From NCBI GenBank assembly GCA_021018995.1, contig CM037585.1, forward strand, positions 122,354,831 to 122,418,830: 64,000 bases of DNA, in the 5' to 3' direction. The position numbers and the translations under genes are program-made. The stretch's first letter is position 1. The number at the start of each line of letters is the position of its first letter. The DNA is from Chloranthus sessilifolius (lineage: Eukaryota; Streptophyta; Magnoliopsida; Chloranthales; Chloranthaceae). Positions 13,421 to 25,930 of this stretch are shown in pieces. The notes beneath the pieces are model-generated. The model searched no databases and was not told where the DNA came from. It was given only the letters and a program-made list of their open reading frames with translations.

Positions 13421-13430
13421 TCCCAGCCAC
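12800..13430. repeat. (CT)n and (TA)n microsatellite tract in the LTR
   Basis: Repeated (CT)n runs alternate with (TA)n runs at about 13190-13220, 13305-13330 and 13400-13420. The same CTCTCTC-TATATATA-(A/C) block is repeated roughly every 100 bp, so the tract looks like an expanded microsatellite-bearing unit. Such pyrimidine tracts are common in transcribed leader parts of plant LTRs. Confidence 0.8.
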
Positions 13431-14950
13431 CCTATCTCCTTCATACGTTCCAAGCAGCAGCCCTCCTTGTCCAACAGCCACTGAGACTCCTTCTATACCA
13501 CCTGTTAAATATCAGCTCCTTATCAAATTAAAACACCACATCCACACCAAACCGGCCTCCCAACCTTTGCTTCTCATGTTAGATTTCAGCAAGCATAGTA
13601 ACCCTACTACGCCACCACCATTAGACCCTTCTCTTCCGGCGCGTTAGACGGAGGACAACTTCGAGCACTAGCCGCTCTCGCTACGCACAATAAGGGTGTG
13701 CTACAGATACACTCCAAAATAGAGCACCACTCTTCTACAATTAAACCTATCAAAGCGAGCCAACTCAGACACGTGTGAGATCATCGAACAAGGTCAGACG
13801 CTAAAGCAAGGTCCTGCCAATCCAACCGATCAAAAGCTCATGTTAAGTGGGTGCCCTTGTATCCATCAAAATCTACGCTTTTACATTTTATATGATGAAT
13901 TAATGAAAATTACAATTTTCCATTCTTAGGTTTTGTATGGAATCACAAGGCGGGTATGGTCAATGGGTTGACCCTATGGTTGGACCCATCGGCCGAGAAC
14001 TATGGTATATTATATATTTCCACATGTCACACAAGTGTGTCGGTAAAATAGATCCCGAGGACTGCTGCCCCGTTCTGTGTTGACTGCACACTCGATGTGT
14101 AGGTCTTCGTTTGACCATTTCAATCTCGAGGATCTGATCAGTTTCTGACCTTGGTCAAACCTTGGACTCCCCATAAAATCATAAGCTTTATACATCTAAC
14201 GATTCACATTAATCCGCATGTCCTTATTTTTATAAATTTTAGTACCCCAATATGTGAATATATTTATTTACACTTAGAATATTTTCTACGTTTATTTATA
14301 TAAATCTACATATACACTAACTAAAGGATCTAATTTGACCCATTAAATTAAGTGAATCAGACATGAGTTAAGACCCGTGGATCTAAATAAAGATCAATTG
14401 ACCATCTATGAAATCGATGGTCAAATTTTGATTATAATAAACAAACCTTGGTCTTTGCACCACCTAAAGTGATACACATAACCATAGAAATTCCTGCACT
14501 TTATGCCTATGGCACCTTAGACTAGGGTCTGGTTTGACCCTTTTAAATCTCAAGTTTTAGGTCGAACTGGGATAAGAGACACCAAGAAGGATCCCCCATA
14601 AATTTTGAATCTCTTCCTATCCGCCAGATAGTTTTATCTAAAAACAGATCTAGTCAATTTATGCTACTGTACAAGTTTCCCAAATATAATGAAGGGCTTT
14701 ATACCCTTAGACACCCAACATCGAGGGGCATGCTTGACTCCCTACCTGACTTCGAAAACAATGAAACTAGTGAGGGGTCCGAATGGAAACCTACCTTTTA
14801 AGATTAAGAAAATTTTCTAGATAGATCTTAAAATCACGCCAAGATAGTGTACACCACTCTATGATCATACGATGATACAATCTTGATCAAAATCCTAGAC
14901 CATTCAATTAATGGTTTAAATGATCAAACCAATAGTGGCAATCATATGGT

Positions 14951-15044
14951 ACCTAAACATTCATTACACTAATGATGTCGGTAGGATTAGATTATCTACC
15001 TAAACATTCATTACACTAATGATGTCGGTAGGATTAGATTATCC
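14951..15044. repeat. 47-bp tandem duplication
   Basis: Two nearly identical copies beginning ACCTAAACATTCATTACACT are adjacent, at 14951 and 14998. Confidence 0.9.
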
Positions 15045-16846
15045 TAAACTCAATCACGTTCTCTTTACAATGTGTGTATCGAATATTTGATGGTTTATAA
15101 GTGATTGAATGATACCGAGATCAAATCTTATCGGAAACAAGTTTTTATCCGCTCGATCTAATGAGAGCAGTCTATCATCATGTTATGACACACATCATAG
15201 GGTCATGTATCGATTTACTCATGACCTCTTTGTATCTCTCTCATTTAGCAAAAAGTTGAGTGTACCTAGGAGACTCTAAATCACTTTCTTGCTTAGTTAA
15301 GACCTTAGGTCTCCATCTAACGTCATGAGTCAAAGTTTGACTTGTGCTATAACCTGTGACTGACTTGCGATCAGTTCACTAACCACTCCTTATGATTGAT
15401 TTGGTTGGTTGGATCATCGTTTAAAATATTAGCTTCCTTATGGTTGGTTGCTTTCTTATTTTTATGCTTCATTTACATTGTGTAATATTCATCACTTAGA
15501 AGTATGTTAGGGCGCATGTAAGTTAAGAAATAAAAAATAAGATACGACACACAACTTATAAACCTTCGTCACGGTGGGATTTTTTTCACGGTCACATGAA
15601 ACTTAGAATATAGGCGTCTATGTGCAGATACAACCATCTATGATAGTATGGAAAGCCACACAAAGTACATCCAGGTTATTATGAAATACGTTTCTTGAAA
15701 AGTATGGTTTGTGAATCCTATTGCACCATGACTTATTCTAATTAAGTTTAAGAAAAGATAAAATATGAATATGTTAAGCCACGAGATGTTAAGAAAGTGG
15801 GGACTTAAGCTCACACAAATATGAAATCAAGGCGAGGACCTAAGCCCAAAACCAAATAATATTATAATATATTAAAATAAACTGTGAAGGCTAGCTAAAC
15901 ACGAATTAAGTCTTTACATGTATCATACCTTACGAGTCACAGTAAGGGTACAACGTCTGCAGCCAAGATGTGTCTTAAGGATAATATGATACGATAGTGT
16001 CTTGACGTAAGGGGACACCGATTTTTATGCACACAACCTTATCGGGCTGGATGGTGGTTTATATTATAATATGGAGGTTAGGTAATTATCTACACGTAGA
16101 GCTCGCGTAGTAGGATCGAGCAGCTATCCTGACATAGATTGTTTAAACAAGATAAGTACGATACGAAGGACATTGTCTAGGCGTATGAAGTAATAATAAG
16201 ACTTTCGATATGCCACATAAGTTAAGTTGATAAGACAAGTAAGAAAAGTGATAAGCATTAGAAGCATCATATGCACTAATATCTGTTACGTTCTTTCAGC
16301 TTATTTGATATAAAATATTTATCAGATCTTTCATTATGTTATTTATATGAAATTATAAAGGATTCACTTTCACTCACGAAGTTGTACCCATGATCACCTG
16401 GTAGATTGTGGTGGATCGATTGTGTAAGCCACTGAGTCTACGTAACTGAGTAAACTAACCCCCTCCTAAAAACTAAAAGTTGCAGGTGAAGATATGGACT
16501 GCACTGTCCAATGGACTTGATGCATTGTTAGATGATACAGTTTATGAGGGTGACGACATGGATGACCAGCTTGACGTTGTCAGGTATGTATTAATTGTTT
16601 AGGAAGACTTTCTAATGGTTGATCGTACTCTTATTTTTGGTCATTTAATGTTGTGGACTTCAAATTCAATGTAAACTTAATTATGAGAATTTTAATGTGA
16701 GAAGAATATTGGTTCAGAATTTTTGAAAGCCTTATTTTATGTAAGATTTAGTAAGATATGTATGTCCCTTTATCACTTTAACAAGTGTGAGGTGTCATGA
16801 CACAATTCTAGGCCCTTGAGATCTACTAGAATTTTGGGTCGCGACA

Positions 16847-18555
16847 ACTCCACAATTTCAGGGTTGGGATGGCTACGATTTGTACCTTATTTGGATGATT
16901 AGGGTTTGTTACAAGTACATTTGGGTTTTGAATTATGCATTCCAATTGTTTCAAATTGGAATGGTTGACTATGTCGTCCTTGTATTGTGGTAATTGTCAA
17001 TTATCAATTCATTCAATCCTGCTTTTTGGATTGTCAAATTAGGCTTCCTCTTAATTTCTTCATGGAAATGGGTTCACAATGAATCTTGGAAAACTCAAGT
17101 CATATTCAACAGTTATGGGTGTTTTTTATGATGTTTCGTTTCAGAGAAGTTCTTTAGGTTTAAATTTTAATCTGGTTGTCTTTGGAGTTGAGTCAAAATT
17201 ATTGGTTGAAGATGAAGATAAATTCGACCTCAATGATAGTGAGAAGGCAGCAAGAGCTTCATCAGTATTTTTGTAGCAAATCAAAGTTGAAGACACTAGT
17301 TTCAGTTTTACCGATGAGTTTTATTGATGATGAGTGTAACAGATAGGTGAATGGTTTTTAATGCTGCATATGAACTGTTCGGTGAAATTTCTCAAAGAAA
17401 TGCATTAAAGTATAATATTAGCTAATGCAAGTATTATCATTTGGGCTGTTTAAACATTCAAACAAGAGATTTTCGAATTTAAATATTTCAAATTCTGGAT
17501 TTGAAATGCTTGGATTTCAATTTCTCAAATACAAATTCATGTTCCCAAACACAGCATTAGATGATTTAGTGCTTTAGTATAAAGAGGTATAAGTTGGTGT
17601 TCAAAATTTAGAGGGAAGGATTTTGTAGGTGATGTGACTGTAACATAAGGTAAGGTAAGATTCCCAACACACACACACACACATCCCACCTCAATTAAAA
17701 TCTTAGTGGATAATGGTTAGGGGATGTTAGCGGCCAAGATGCTTGGTCCGTTCGTACGTGGATCGCAATGGTTATAGGATTGTAATCATCATGCATGTCA
17801 TCTGCTAGGCATATCATAATCAATAGATTTAGTGTAAAATAACAACTCGAAAATTATTTTTCATCATCTAATTCAAAGCGGTCGAATGTCATATGAAATT
17901 AAAGGTATATTGAAGTTACACAGTAAATATTATTTTTAGATAACATTTGACTACTTTGAATCAGATAATGGAGACTATTTGTCAAGTTGATCTTTAGACT
18001 TTAGATCTTTAGATCATGGTACACCCATCAGTTACCACAACAATGATTTCATGTGTCATGTGTAGCAAAAAGTAACCCATATACCAAGAGTGTCGGCTCT
18101 CATGCAGCTAACCTAATACCACAATTCATAAGGAAAAGTGTCACCAAGATATAAAATAGTCCAAATCTTGGTTGTTGTTCTTCTTCCTCACCTTTGGATG
18201 ACAACCCGAATGTGTTTCATAGAGGAGTGGTAATATCAAAAGTTTCCAAAAAATTTGAAAATAAGAAGACAAATGAGTGGAGAGAAATTTCTTTTTATTG
18301 TGTTACCAACATTTTATGAAAAAAAAAGCGTGATTAAAATATTTTTCCCAAAAGAATATTGATTTGGTAAATATGTCACCAATGTCAGTCGCAAGCCGAG
18401 ATAAACAATTGTTGAAGAAAAGAAGATTAGTGTTTGATTAACTACTAGCTCTAAAAATCATATTAAGGTAAACTTTTTTATGTTTGTCCCAAGGTGATAT
18501 AAAATCTCAATTTTCGAGATGTTTTATCTATAATCGAGACTGAGACTTTTATCTC
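16847..18555. other. non-genic stretch with MITE-like hairpins
   Basis: I recognise no gene. A frame at 17079-17276 (65 residues) has no motif I know. About 17360-17561 looks like a MITE remnant: TAATGCTG on the left, and on the right AATTCATGTTCCCAAACACA followed by GCATTA, with runs of AAATTTCAAATT-type sequence between, a layout frequent in plant MITEs. About 17850-17995 forms an imperfect hairpin (CATCTAATTCAAAGCGGTCG against its rough complement near 17955). A short (AC)n run is at about 17670. Confidence 0.45.
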
Positions 18556-18611
18556 GATGAGATTAGGGCTCTCAATGGGCCAGGCCAGCCCGGATTTTGG
18601 CCCGCATCTAG

Positions 18612-19328
18612 TGTTATTATAGGTTTATCCCAACGCCGGTCACTCGAGAGGGAATTTAATATGCTTGAGCGATGTGAGCACGCAATAAGAGTATTCTTCA
18701 CGGGTAGAAATCGCTCGAGTGACTTTTGTTCTCACTCAAGCAATCGGAGCACGGCTCAAAGGTAAAACTTTCGGGTGTAAGTCGCTCAAACGACTTTGGT
18801 TCTCACTCAAGTGACCCGTGACGATCAGTGACGTCTAAGTTACGTGCAGATTCAGTTTTTTGAGCAGTTTCTCTTGGGTTAGAAGTAGATCTCGGGACTT
18901 CTATATAAGGGAAAGCTCATGGATGAATTAGGGGGCTTCGAGAGAGTTTTTCGAAAGAGAAAAACTTGGGTGAATACTTTAGAGAGGCAAGGTATTGAAT
19001 AATTGCTTGGGGATTGAAGATCCGCTTGAAGCCGCTCTTGTGTCGGAATCATTGCTAAATTTTGACAAATATCTTCTCTGTTCTTTGAAGGATCGCGTCC
19101 TTGGTTTAACAACGGGTTTATTGTTGAAGATCGTGCTTGATCTTGTTTAAGAGTGCACTAGAGAGAAGAGAGTGTGTGCATTATAAACATTCATAAATAG
19201 TGCATATACTCCCATAGACGTAGCCCTCGTAAATCTTGTGTTGTGTGTGCGATTATTCTTTACATTTTCTTAATTTTTTCGCATTCATCGTGATCGAGAG
19301 TTAGTTACTGTGGGTTGAATTCCTAACA
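18612..19328 (+). repeat. 5' LTR of the copia element
   Basis: It is 717 bp, about 100 bp longer than the 3' LTR because of extra copies of a TCGCTCGAGCGA-like segment (18640-18830). A TATA box (CTATATAAGG, 18901-18910) is followed by AGCTCATGG, and the LTR ends TTGAATTCCTAACA. Confidence 0.9.
18640..18830. repeat. repeated TCGCTCGAGYGA dyads in copia U3
   Basis: A unit of the form TCGCTCGAGTGAC-TTTGGTTCTCACTC is repeated about three times in the 5' LTR. Fewer copies occur at 23397-23510 in the 3' LTR. Dyads spaced like this upstream of the TATA box are typical of LTR enhancer repeats. Confidence 0.75.
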
Positions 19329-19330
19329 AG

Positions 19331-19346
19331 TGGTATCAGAGCCAGG
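19331..19346 (+). other. primer-binding site of the copia element
   Basis: TGGTATCAGAGCCAGG, two bases after the LTR end, is the standard initiator-Met tRNA primer site of plant copia elements. Confidence 0.92.
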
Positions 19347-19357
19347 TTTATGCTACA

Positions 19358-22300
19358 ATGGCAATGAAGGTATCGAATACTCGATTCAAGGTGGAGAAGT
19401 TTTCAGTGAAGAATAACTTTGTTTTGTGGCAAATCAAGGTCACAGATCTCCATGATCAACAAGGCATTGATGATACTCTACTTGGGAAGAAGATGAGGAA
19501 GAAGACAAAGACGTCAGATGAAGAGTGAAACTCTATTGATAAAAGAGCCATAAGCAATATCCGTTTGTGTTTGTCCAATGAAGTTATGTATAATGTTCTT
19601 CACAAAAAGACAGCCGTAGATTTGTGGAAGAAGATGGAATCGCACTATATGGTAAAGTCGCTGTCCAACAAACTCTTCATAAAAAAGCAACTCTACACCC
19701 TTCGTATGAAGGCTGGTACGGGTATTCATGACCATTTGAATTTATTTAATTAAATAATTAGTAAACTATTGAGCATTGAGATGAAACTTGAAGAAGAAGA
19801 TATTGCACTTCTATTGCTCACCTCACTGCCATCATCTTATGAGCACATTGTTACCACATTAATTTATGGTAAATGTACTATTTTCGTCTAAGTGACTGCT
19901 GCACTTTTTTCGGACGAATTGAGAAAATAGCTTGAATTTAACTCCGAAGGGATTAGTCTCTTAAGCGAAAGGGGTCGGAACCATGATCTCAAAAGCGACA
20001 AGTCCAGAGGGGATAATAAATCAACGAGAGGAAACAATAGGTCCAAATCCAGGGGTGACAGAAAGGATATTATCTGTTACTTCTATAAACAATCTAGACA
20101 TATTCACAAATATTGTAAGTAGAGATTGAATAAAGATAAGGGTGATGAAGGGACTTCACAATAGGCTAGTGTTACTATGTCAAATTCCTGTGGAGACCTA
20201 TCGTGTGCATTGTTAAACCCCAATCAATTTGATGGTAGATAGATCCTAGATTTAGAAATATCATATCACATGTATCCGTATAGGGATTGATTTGACCAGT
20301 ATAAGGAAGCCAATGGTGGGACGATAATGATGGGGAATGATAGTGTATGTGCAACAGTGGGTATCGGCTCTATCAGAATCAAAATGTTTGATGGTTGTGT
20401 TCGCACTCTTACTGAGGTTTGGAATGTGCTTGATCTGAAGAAGAATATGATCTCGTTGGGGGTATTTGATGAGATGGGATGTCGAGTCATTCTAGAATTC
20501 GGGAAACTAAAGGTCGTACGTGGTGCTATGACCTTGATGAAAGGTGAAAATATGGAGAATTTGTATATTTTAGTAGGTAACACAATCATCGGTAGTGGTA
20601 TTGTGGCTATGACAGATTTTAAGGATCTCTTTTATTTGTGGTACAAGAGACTTGGTCACATGAGTGAACATGGGCTGACAGAGCTCATAAAAAAATAAGG
20701 TAATTTCTGACATTCAAACTTATAAGCTAAATTTCTGTGAAGATTACATCTTTGGGAAAGTTAGTTTCTCCTCAGGAAAGCATACTTCGAAGGGACTGAT
20801 TGATTATATACATTCTGATGTATATGGACCTGCAAAAGTCACTTCGGTGGGTGGAGCCAACTACTTTGTGTCATTCATAGATGACTACTCTAGGAAAGTT
20901 TGGGTGTATCCGATTAAAAATAAGTCAGGTGTATTTCAGAAATTCAATCAGTGACAGAGTATGATTAAAAAGCAGATAGATAGAAAGGTGAAGATTCTCA
21001 ATTTAGATACTGATGGAGAATACTTGTCATCAGAGTTCAAGGCTCACTGTGAAAATTAAAGGATAGTTAGGCACTTAACTGTTTCTGAATATCCTCATCT
21101 AAATGGTGTAGCAAAGAGGATGAACATAACACTATTAAAAAAAGTATGATGTATATTGAATCATTCAAGCTTGAGTCATGGGTTCTAGGCAGAGGTAGTG
21201 AACACGACATGTTACTTGGTCAACCAATCGCCTTCGACGACATTAAACTCGAAAATTATAGATGAGGTTTGGTATAGAGGATACAAGAATCACTCTCACT
21301 TGAGGTTGTTTGGATGTGCAACGTATGCATTACTTCAGGGAAGTGAGCGATCCAAGTTGGATCCAAAATTCAAAAAGTGTGTCTTGATTGGCTATGGCGA
21401 AGGAGTCAGAGGTTATCGTTTGTGGGATACACAATCTCACAAAGTGATAGTTGAAAGAGATGCTATTTTCAACGAAGATGAGTTTCCGATGAAAAATACG
21501 AAAGATAAACCTCAGTCATCTGGTGAATCTCAGGTACAAGTTGATGTTAAAAGTCATGAGCAAGATGAGAAGGATAATGAAGACTCCAATGGCATAATTT
21601 CTCAAGACTTGCTGTCCCAGGTACTGGTTCCAGTTTAGACTACCTTGAGATGGTCAAAAAGGATGAAAAAATGTCCTGAAAAATTAAAGGGCATGGTTCC
21701 TTTAATACTTGCACTTATCCAAGAGAATGGAGAACCAAGCACAGTTCAAGAACCTTGGATGGATACAGATGCAGTAAAGTATCAGTTAGCTATGGAAGAA
21801 GAATGGTAGTCACTTTTGAAGAATGAGACTTGGGATCTCATGGAACTTCCTAAAGGGAAGAGAGTCATCCGTTGTAAATGGATCTTTCGAAAGAAAAAAG
21901 GTGATAAGAGTGAAACCCCGAAGTTCAAAGCAAAGCTAGTTGCAAAAGTGTTTTCTCAGAAAGAATATATTGATTACAATAAGATATTCTCGTCGATTGC
22001 GAAACACACATCGATTCACATATTATTAGCAGTTGTTGTTTTAAAAGATCTCAAACTAGAACAGATGGATGTGAAAACAACGTTTCTCCGTGGAGATCTT
22101 CAGGAAGAAATTCATATAAATTTATATGAAAGATCTCGAACTAGAACAGAAGGATTTGAAGCAGAAGGGTCATAATCGCTTCTCTGCAGGTTGAAGAAAT
22201 CCTTGTATGGTCTCAAGTAGGCACCCAGGCAGTGGTACAGAAAGCTTGATTCATATATGTTGAGCATAGGGTATCACAGGGGGCAATATGATTGTTGTAT

Positions 22301-23324
22301 CTACTGGAAAGAGTATAGTAAAAGGGAGAGAACCTTTCTAATTCTCTATGTAGATGATATGCTAATAGCAGTAAGAAGCAAAATTGAAATCAACAAGTTG
22401 AAGCAATCATTGAACCAGAAATTTGAGATGAAGGATCTTGATTCTGCAAATAAGATCTTAGGTATAGAAATCACAAGGGATGGTGAGAAGAAGAGACTTT
22501 GGCTAACTCAAAGGACTTCTATCTGAAAGATCCTTGAAAAGTACAATATGAGTGATACCAAGCCTGTATCAACTCCTATCGCATAACATTTTAAGCTCAC
22601 AAAAAAGATGAGTCCGTCCAAATAGGCTGAAAGGGAATACATGAAGAATATTTCGTATGCAAATATTATTTAGAGTTTGATGTATGTCATGGTGAGTACA
22701 CATCTAGATTTAGCACAGGCCTTGAGTGTGGTTTACAAGTATATGTCTAATCTGAATAAGGAACATTAGCTTGCAGTGAAATGAATATTGAGATATTTAA
22801 AAGGTACAGTTGAACATGGTTTGATGTTTGAAGGTGGAGATACATGCGAGTTGGATCTCTACGGTTATGTCGATTCCGACTAAGCTGGTAACCCTGACAG
22901 AAGAAGGTCAACCACAGGGTACGTGTTTGTCTTGGCAGGTGGAGCAATCAGTTGAAAATCTATGCTCCAAGGGATAGTTGTGTTGTCAACTATAAAGGCA
23001 AAGTATATAGCGGCTACAGAAGCAACCAAGGAAACCTTATGGCTTAAAGGTTTGGTTAGTAAATTTGGTGAGGTTGATGAGAGCACCGATATCTTCTGTG
23101 ACAGTCAGAGTGTCATTCACCTAGCAAAGAACTAAGTCTTTCATGCTAGAACAAAGCATATAGATGTCTGGTATCATTTTATTAGAGATATGATAGAAGA
23201 TGGAGAGATATCGATTGAGAAGATCGATGCAAAAGAGAACGCAACGAATATGTTGACCAAGCTGGTTACACAAAATAAAGTTAGGCATTGCCTAAACATG
23301 ATTAATACATGTCGAAGATGTTGA
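19358..23324 (+). pseudogene. copia gag-pol polyprotein (Tork/Tnt1-like), inactivated
   Basis: From ATG at 19358 the single frame reads MAMKVSNTRFKVEKF and then, in order: gag (to about 19890); a broken zinc knuckle near 20080 (CYFYKQSRHIHKYC, second Cys lost); protease near 20250, where the DSG motif is replaced by DLE; pre-integrase LWYKRLGHMSEHG (about 20638); integrase with SDVYGP and DTDGEY, but Lys replaces the catalytic Glu (NGVAKRMN, about 21110); reverse transcriptase with WKWIF-type and YVDDM motifs (about 21790-22560, YVDD intact); and RNase H with STTGYVF and TKHIDVWYHFIRD. Many stops interrupt it, most of them Gln or Trp codons changed by one transition. The enzyme set would have copied and integrated the element; it cannot now. 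Confidence 0.93.
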
Positions 23325-23372
23325 TGCCCGTTAGAGCGATGACGTGGTTGGGTATGAAACCTAGGTGGAGAT

Positions 23373-23984
23373 TGTTATTATAGGTTTACCCCAACGCAGG
23401 TCGCTTGAGCGGAAACCAAATCCATTTGAGCGAGGTGAGCACGCAACAAGAGTATTCTTCACGGGTAGAAGTCACTCGAGCGACTTTGGTTCTCGCTCGA
23501 GCAACCCGCGACCTCCAGTGATGTCTAAGTTATGTGCAAATTCGGTTTTTTGAGCAGTTTCTCTTGGGTTAGAAGTATGACTCGGGACTTCTATATAAGG
23601 GAAAGCTCATGGACAAATTAGGGGGCTTTGAGAGAGCTTTTGAGAGAGTTTTTTTAAGAGATAAATACTTAGGTGAATACTTTGGAGACGCAACGTATTG
23701 AAGAATTGCTTGGAGATTGAAGATCCGATTGAAGTCGTTCTTGTGTCGAAATTGTTACCATATTTCAGCAGATCTCTTCTCTGTTCTTTGTGAGTGTACT
23801 AGAGAGAAGAGAGTATGCGCGTTGTAAACGTTCATAAATAGTGCGTATGCTCCCGTAGATATAGCCCTCGATTGGGTGAACCACGTAAATCTGGTGTTGT
23901 GTGTGTGAGTATTCTTTGCATCTTCTTAATTTTTTCACATTCATTGTGATCGAGAGTTCGTTAGTATGGGTTGAATTCCTAACA
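23373..23984 (+). repeat. 3' LTR of the copia element
   Basis: It is 612 bp and aligned with 18612-19328 except for the shorter dyad region and a small gap near 23790. It ends CCTAACA. Confidence 0.9.
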
Positions 23985-24544
23985 TCCGGCCCAAAAAAAG
24001 TGGTATATTTAACCTAGTCTAGTACCCGGGTCGGGCTAAGCATGTAGCAACCCGGATTGATCCAGGCCAAGCTTGGGTTGAATGTTCCAACACCCAGCCC
24101 GCACACAGCCTGGATAAAAATCAACACCATTTAAGTATATGTCCTAAGATTAAACTGTTGAAAGGTTTAAAATCAACGAAATTTAAGTAAAAATGCACTT
24201 GCAATCTCAATCGGTACTATCTTCATGAATAGAAACCCTAAAATTGGGTATTTATTTTCTCGCAATTTCTACCATCTCAAGTCCCAACTCTAAGCAAACA
24301 AGTCTCTCTCTCCCTCAAACTCTCTCTCCTTGAAAATCGATTCGAAATTTTTTTACCAAATTTTATTTAAAAACAATCTCCCATAAAAAACTGAAAAAAA
24401 AAAGCCCAAGCCTAGCGGGCCGGGCTTGGGCTGAGCACTTCGCAGCCTGGGTTAAGGCCGAGCTAAAAAAATTAGGAACCTGGCCCGGGTAGGGTCAGGT
24501 CGGGTTGAACCCCTGTGCGGCCCATTGAGAGCCCTAGATGAGAC

Positions 24545-24863
24545 ATCTTGTTGAGAAGGCGGGGTACAAAAAATAAATCTAAATAATTAAAAATTTAAAA
24601 AAAAAAATAGAAAAAAAATATATGAGGAAATAAGAGGAGTGGTGGTGATTATGGTCATGGTCGTGGTGATCGTGGTGGTGCTAGTGGTAGTTGCAGTCTT
24701 GCAGGGTGGTGGTTGTGATCTCAGTAGTCATGTGTGTGTAGGTTGCGATTCAAATGAGTGGAGATAAATTCGTCTCAAATTTTGATGAAATTTTTTTTTT
24801 GCCAATTTTGGTAGGAGAAGAATCCCACTTTTATTAGGCCAAAGAAAAAAAAAATCATGGACT
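24545..24863. other. non-genic AT-rich and GTGGTG-rich stretch
   Basis: There is an A-rich run at about 24580-24630, then a degenerate (GTGGTN)n tract at 24640-24720. No gene is seen. It lies between the hAT element and the MULE. Confidence 0.6.
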
Positions 24864-24872
24864 CTATATGAT

Positions 24873-24968
24873 GGGAAATTTACCTGACCGACCCTGTCAA
24901 ATGTACCTTTTACTGCAGAGACCCTATAGTTTCACCTTTACCCAAATCGATCCGCTGCGCGCCGAGCC
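24873..24968 (+). repeat. left terminal inverted repeat of the MULE
   Basis: It is 96 bp, from GGGAAATTTACC to GCGCGCCGAGCC, and pairs with 33868-33963 with only a few mismatches. The MULE transposase would bind here. Confidence 0.95.
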
Positions 24969-25930
24969 ATCTTCCGCCTTTAGGAAATACCGGATTTACC
25001 CCCAATGTAATAAATAGCCGCCTTCACCAAACCCTACACACTATTTACCTTTTTACTTTTTTACCTTTTCGTTCGAAGTCGGTGGAGAGGCGGTCGAGAG
25101 TCGCTAGCATTCTGTTCATCAATCTTCAAGCTACCAAACCTGTAAGTAGCTAGTAAATAATTAATTTCTGTTGATTTTTTTTCTTCCTCTTTCGTCGGTC
25201 CACATTTTGTAGTAAATTTTATAAATATCGATTGTATAGACAATCGATAACGATTGTAAACTCAATCGATATCGATTGTCTATACAATCGATATCGTTTT
25301 CGCCAAAATTTACGTTTTCGTCCCAAAGGAACTGAAGAGGATCTGGTTCTAGTGGTGGTGGTGGGTCCTCCCTTACAAGATCGAAATTGATTTTGTTATA
25401 GTAGGTTTTAAGGTGTTTTATCGCCGTCGTTTGACATTGGGAAATGTGGGGGTTGGAAGGGATAATAGGGATGATACATTTGTTGCTGATGGTGGAAAAT
25501 CATTTGTTGGTGATGGTTAGGGATAACAACGAAAGCTATTGCATTTGCATACGATAGCGATTGCATATACAATCGCTATCGATTGCATATACCACCAGAA
25601 CTAGATCATCTTCAGTTCCTTTGGGACAAAAACAATGAAGTAATGAAATTTTTGGCGAAAGAAGAAAAGAATAAGAAGAAAAAAGGAAAAGAAATTGGAC
25701 AATTGTATAGGTTGTCGATTGTTAACGCGATCGACATCGATTGATTCAACAGTCGATGACGATTGTGTACACAATCGATGACGATCGCGTACACAATCGA
25801 TAGCGATTATGTACACAATCGATCACGATTGTTTAGGGAATCGGCGAGTTTTTTTATCTAACCTGATTATACCCTGATTATAAACATTCTCTTTCAATTT
25901 TATTACAGTTCATATACAAAAGCCGGCAAA
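24969..25930. promoter_or_regulatory. upstream region of the ULP-like gene with three dyad arrays
   Basis: Between the left TIR and the ATG lie three arrays of the 22-bp dyad unit: 25226-25300, 25549-25592 and 25708-25841. The rest is AT-rich with no open frame that looks real. A possible acceptor-like TTTTATTACAG ends at about 25909, just before the ATG, so a 5' UTR intron containing the second and third arrays is possible. That is inference. Confidence 0.5.

Larger units (their letters stand above)
1902..16846 (+). mobile_element. Tekay/Del-like Ty3/gypsy element A, degenerate, with nested insertions
   Basis: The two LTR parts align from TAACGTCATGAG (1902 and 15318) to the termini at 11049 and 16846. 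The 5' LTR is interrupted by the Athila-like element at 2107-9750. An initiator-Met-type primer site follows the 5' LTR at 11054. Near 12395 the motif TTTTCGGGGACGAAAATTTT followed by a purine tract is the usual end of the chromovirus internal region. The 3' LTR then starts TGTCATGATC at about 12430. The full LTR would be about 4.4 kb, like element B at 38823. The 5' portion of the 5' LTR (homologue of 12430-15317) should lie left of the window, beyond the insertion ending at 1901. Confidence 0.7.
12430..16846 (+). repeat. 3' LTR of element A, about 4.4 kb
   Basis: It starts TGTCATGATCAAG right after the polypurine tract and ends GGGTCGCGACA. Its last 1.5 kb aligns with the split 5' LTR. Its length matches the 4.49-kb LTR of element B. 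No gene is seen in it; the open frames in the CT-rich part are low complexity. Confidence 0.65.
18612..23984 (+). mobile_element. Ty1/copia element, Tork/Tnt1-like, degenerate
   Basis: The LTRs TGTTATTATAGG...CCTAACA lie at 18612-19328 and 23373-23984. The flanking target duplication is TCTAG (18607-18611) against TCCGG (23985-23989), the two differences being transitions at a former CG. A canonical primer site follows the 5' LTR and a short purine tract (AGGTGGAGA) precedes the 3' LTR. The single polyprotein frame has the copia order gag, protease, integrase, reverse transcriptase, RNase H. It is inserted in the hAT element. Confidence 0.92.
18564..24536. mobile_element. small non-autonomous hAT element carrying a copia insertion
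   Basis: The 18-bp terminal inverted repeats TAGGGCTCTCAATGGGCC are identical at both ends (18564 and, reversed, 24536). They are flanked by an 8-bp target duplication GATGAGAT (18556-18563) and GATGAGAC (24537-24544), one mismatch. An 8-bp duplication with TAGGG-type ends is the hAT signature. Without the copia element the hAT element is only about 600 bp and rich in GGCCCGG-type sequence on both sides. It has no coding capacity. Confidence 0.9.

Noticed and set aside
12747..13531. Ser/Leu-rich frames in the CT tract
   Set aside because: Low-complexity translation of (CT)n and (TA)n microsatellites.
17079..17276. 65-residue frame between element A and the hAT element
   Set aside because: No motif, no splice context and no support beyond length; kept only as a remark.
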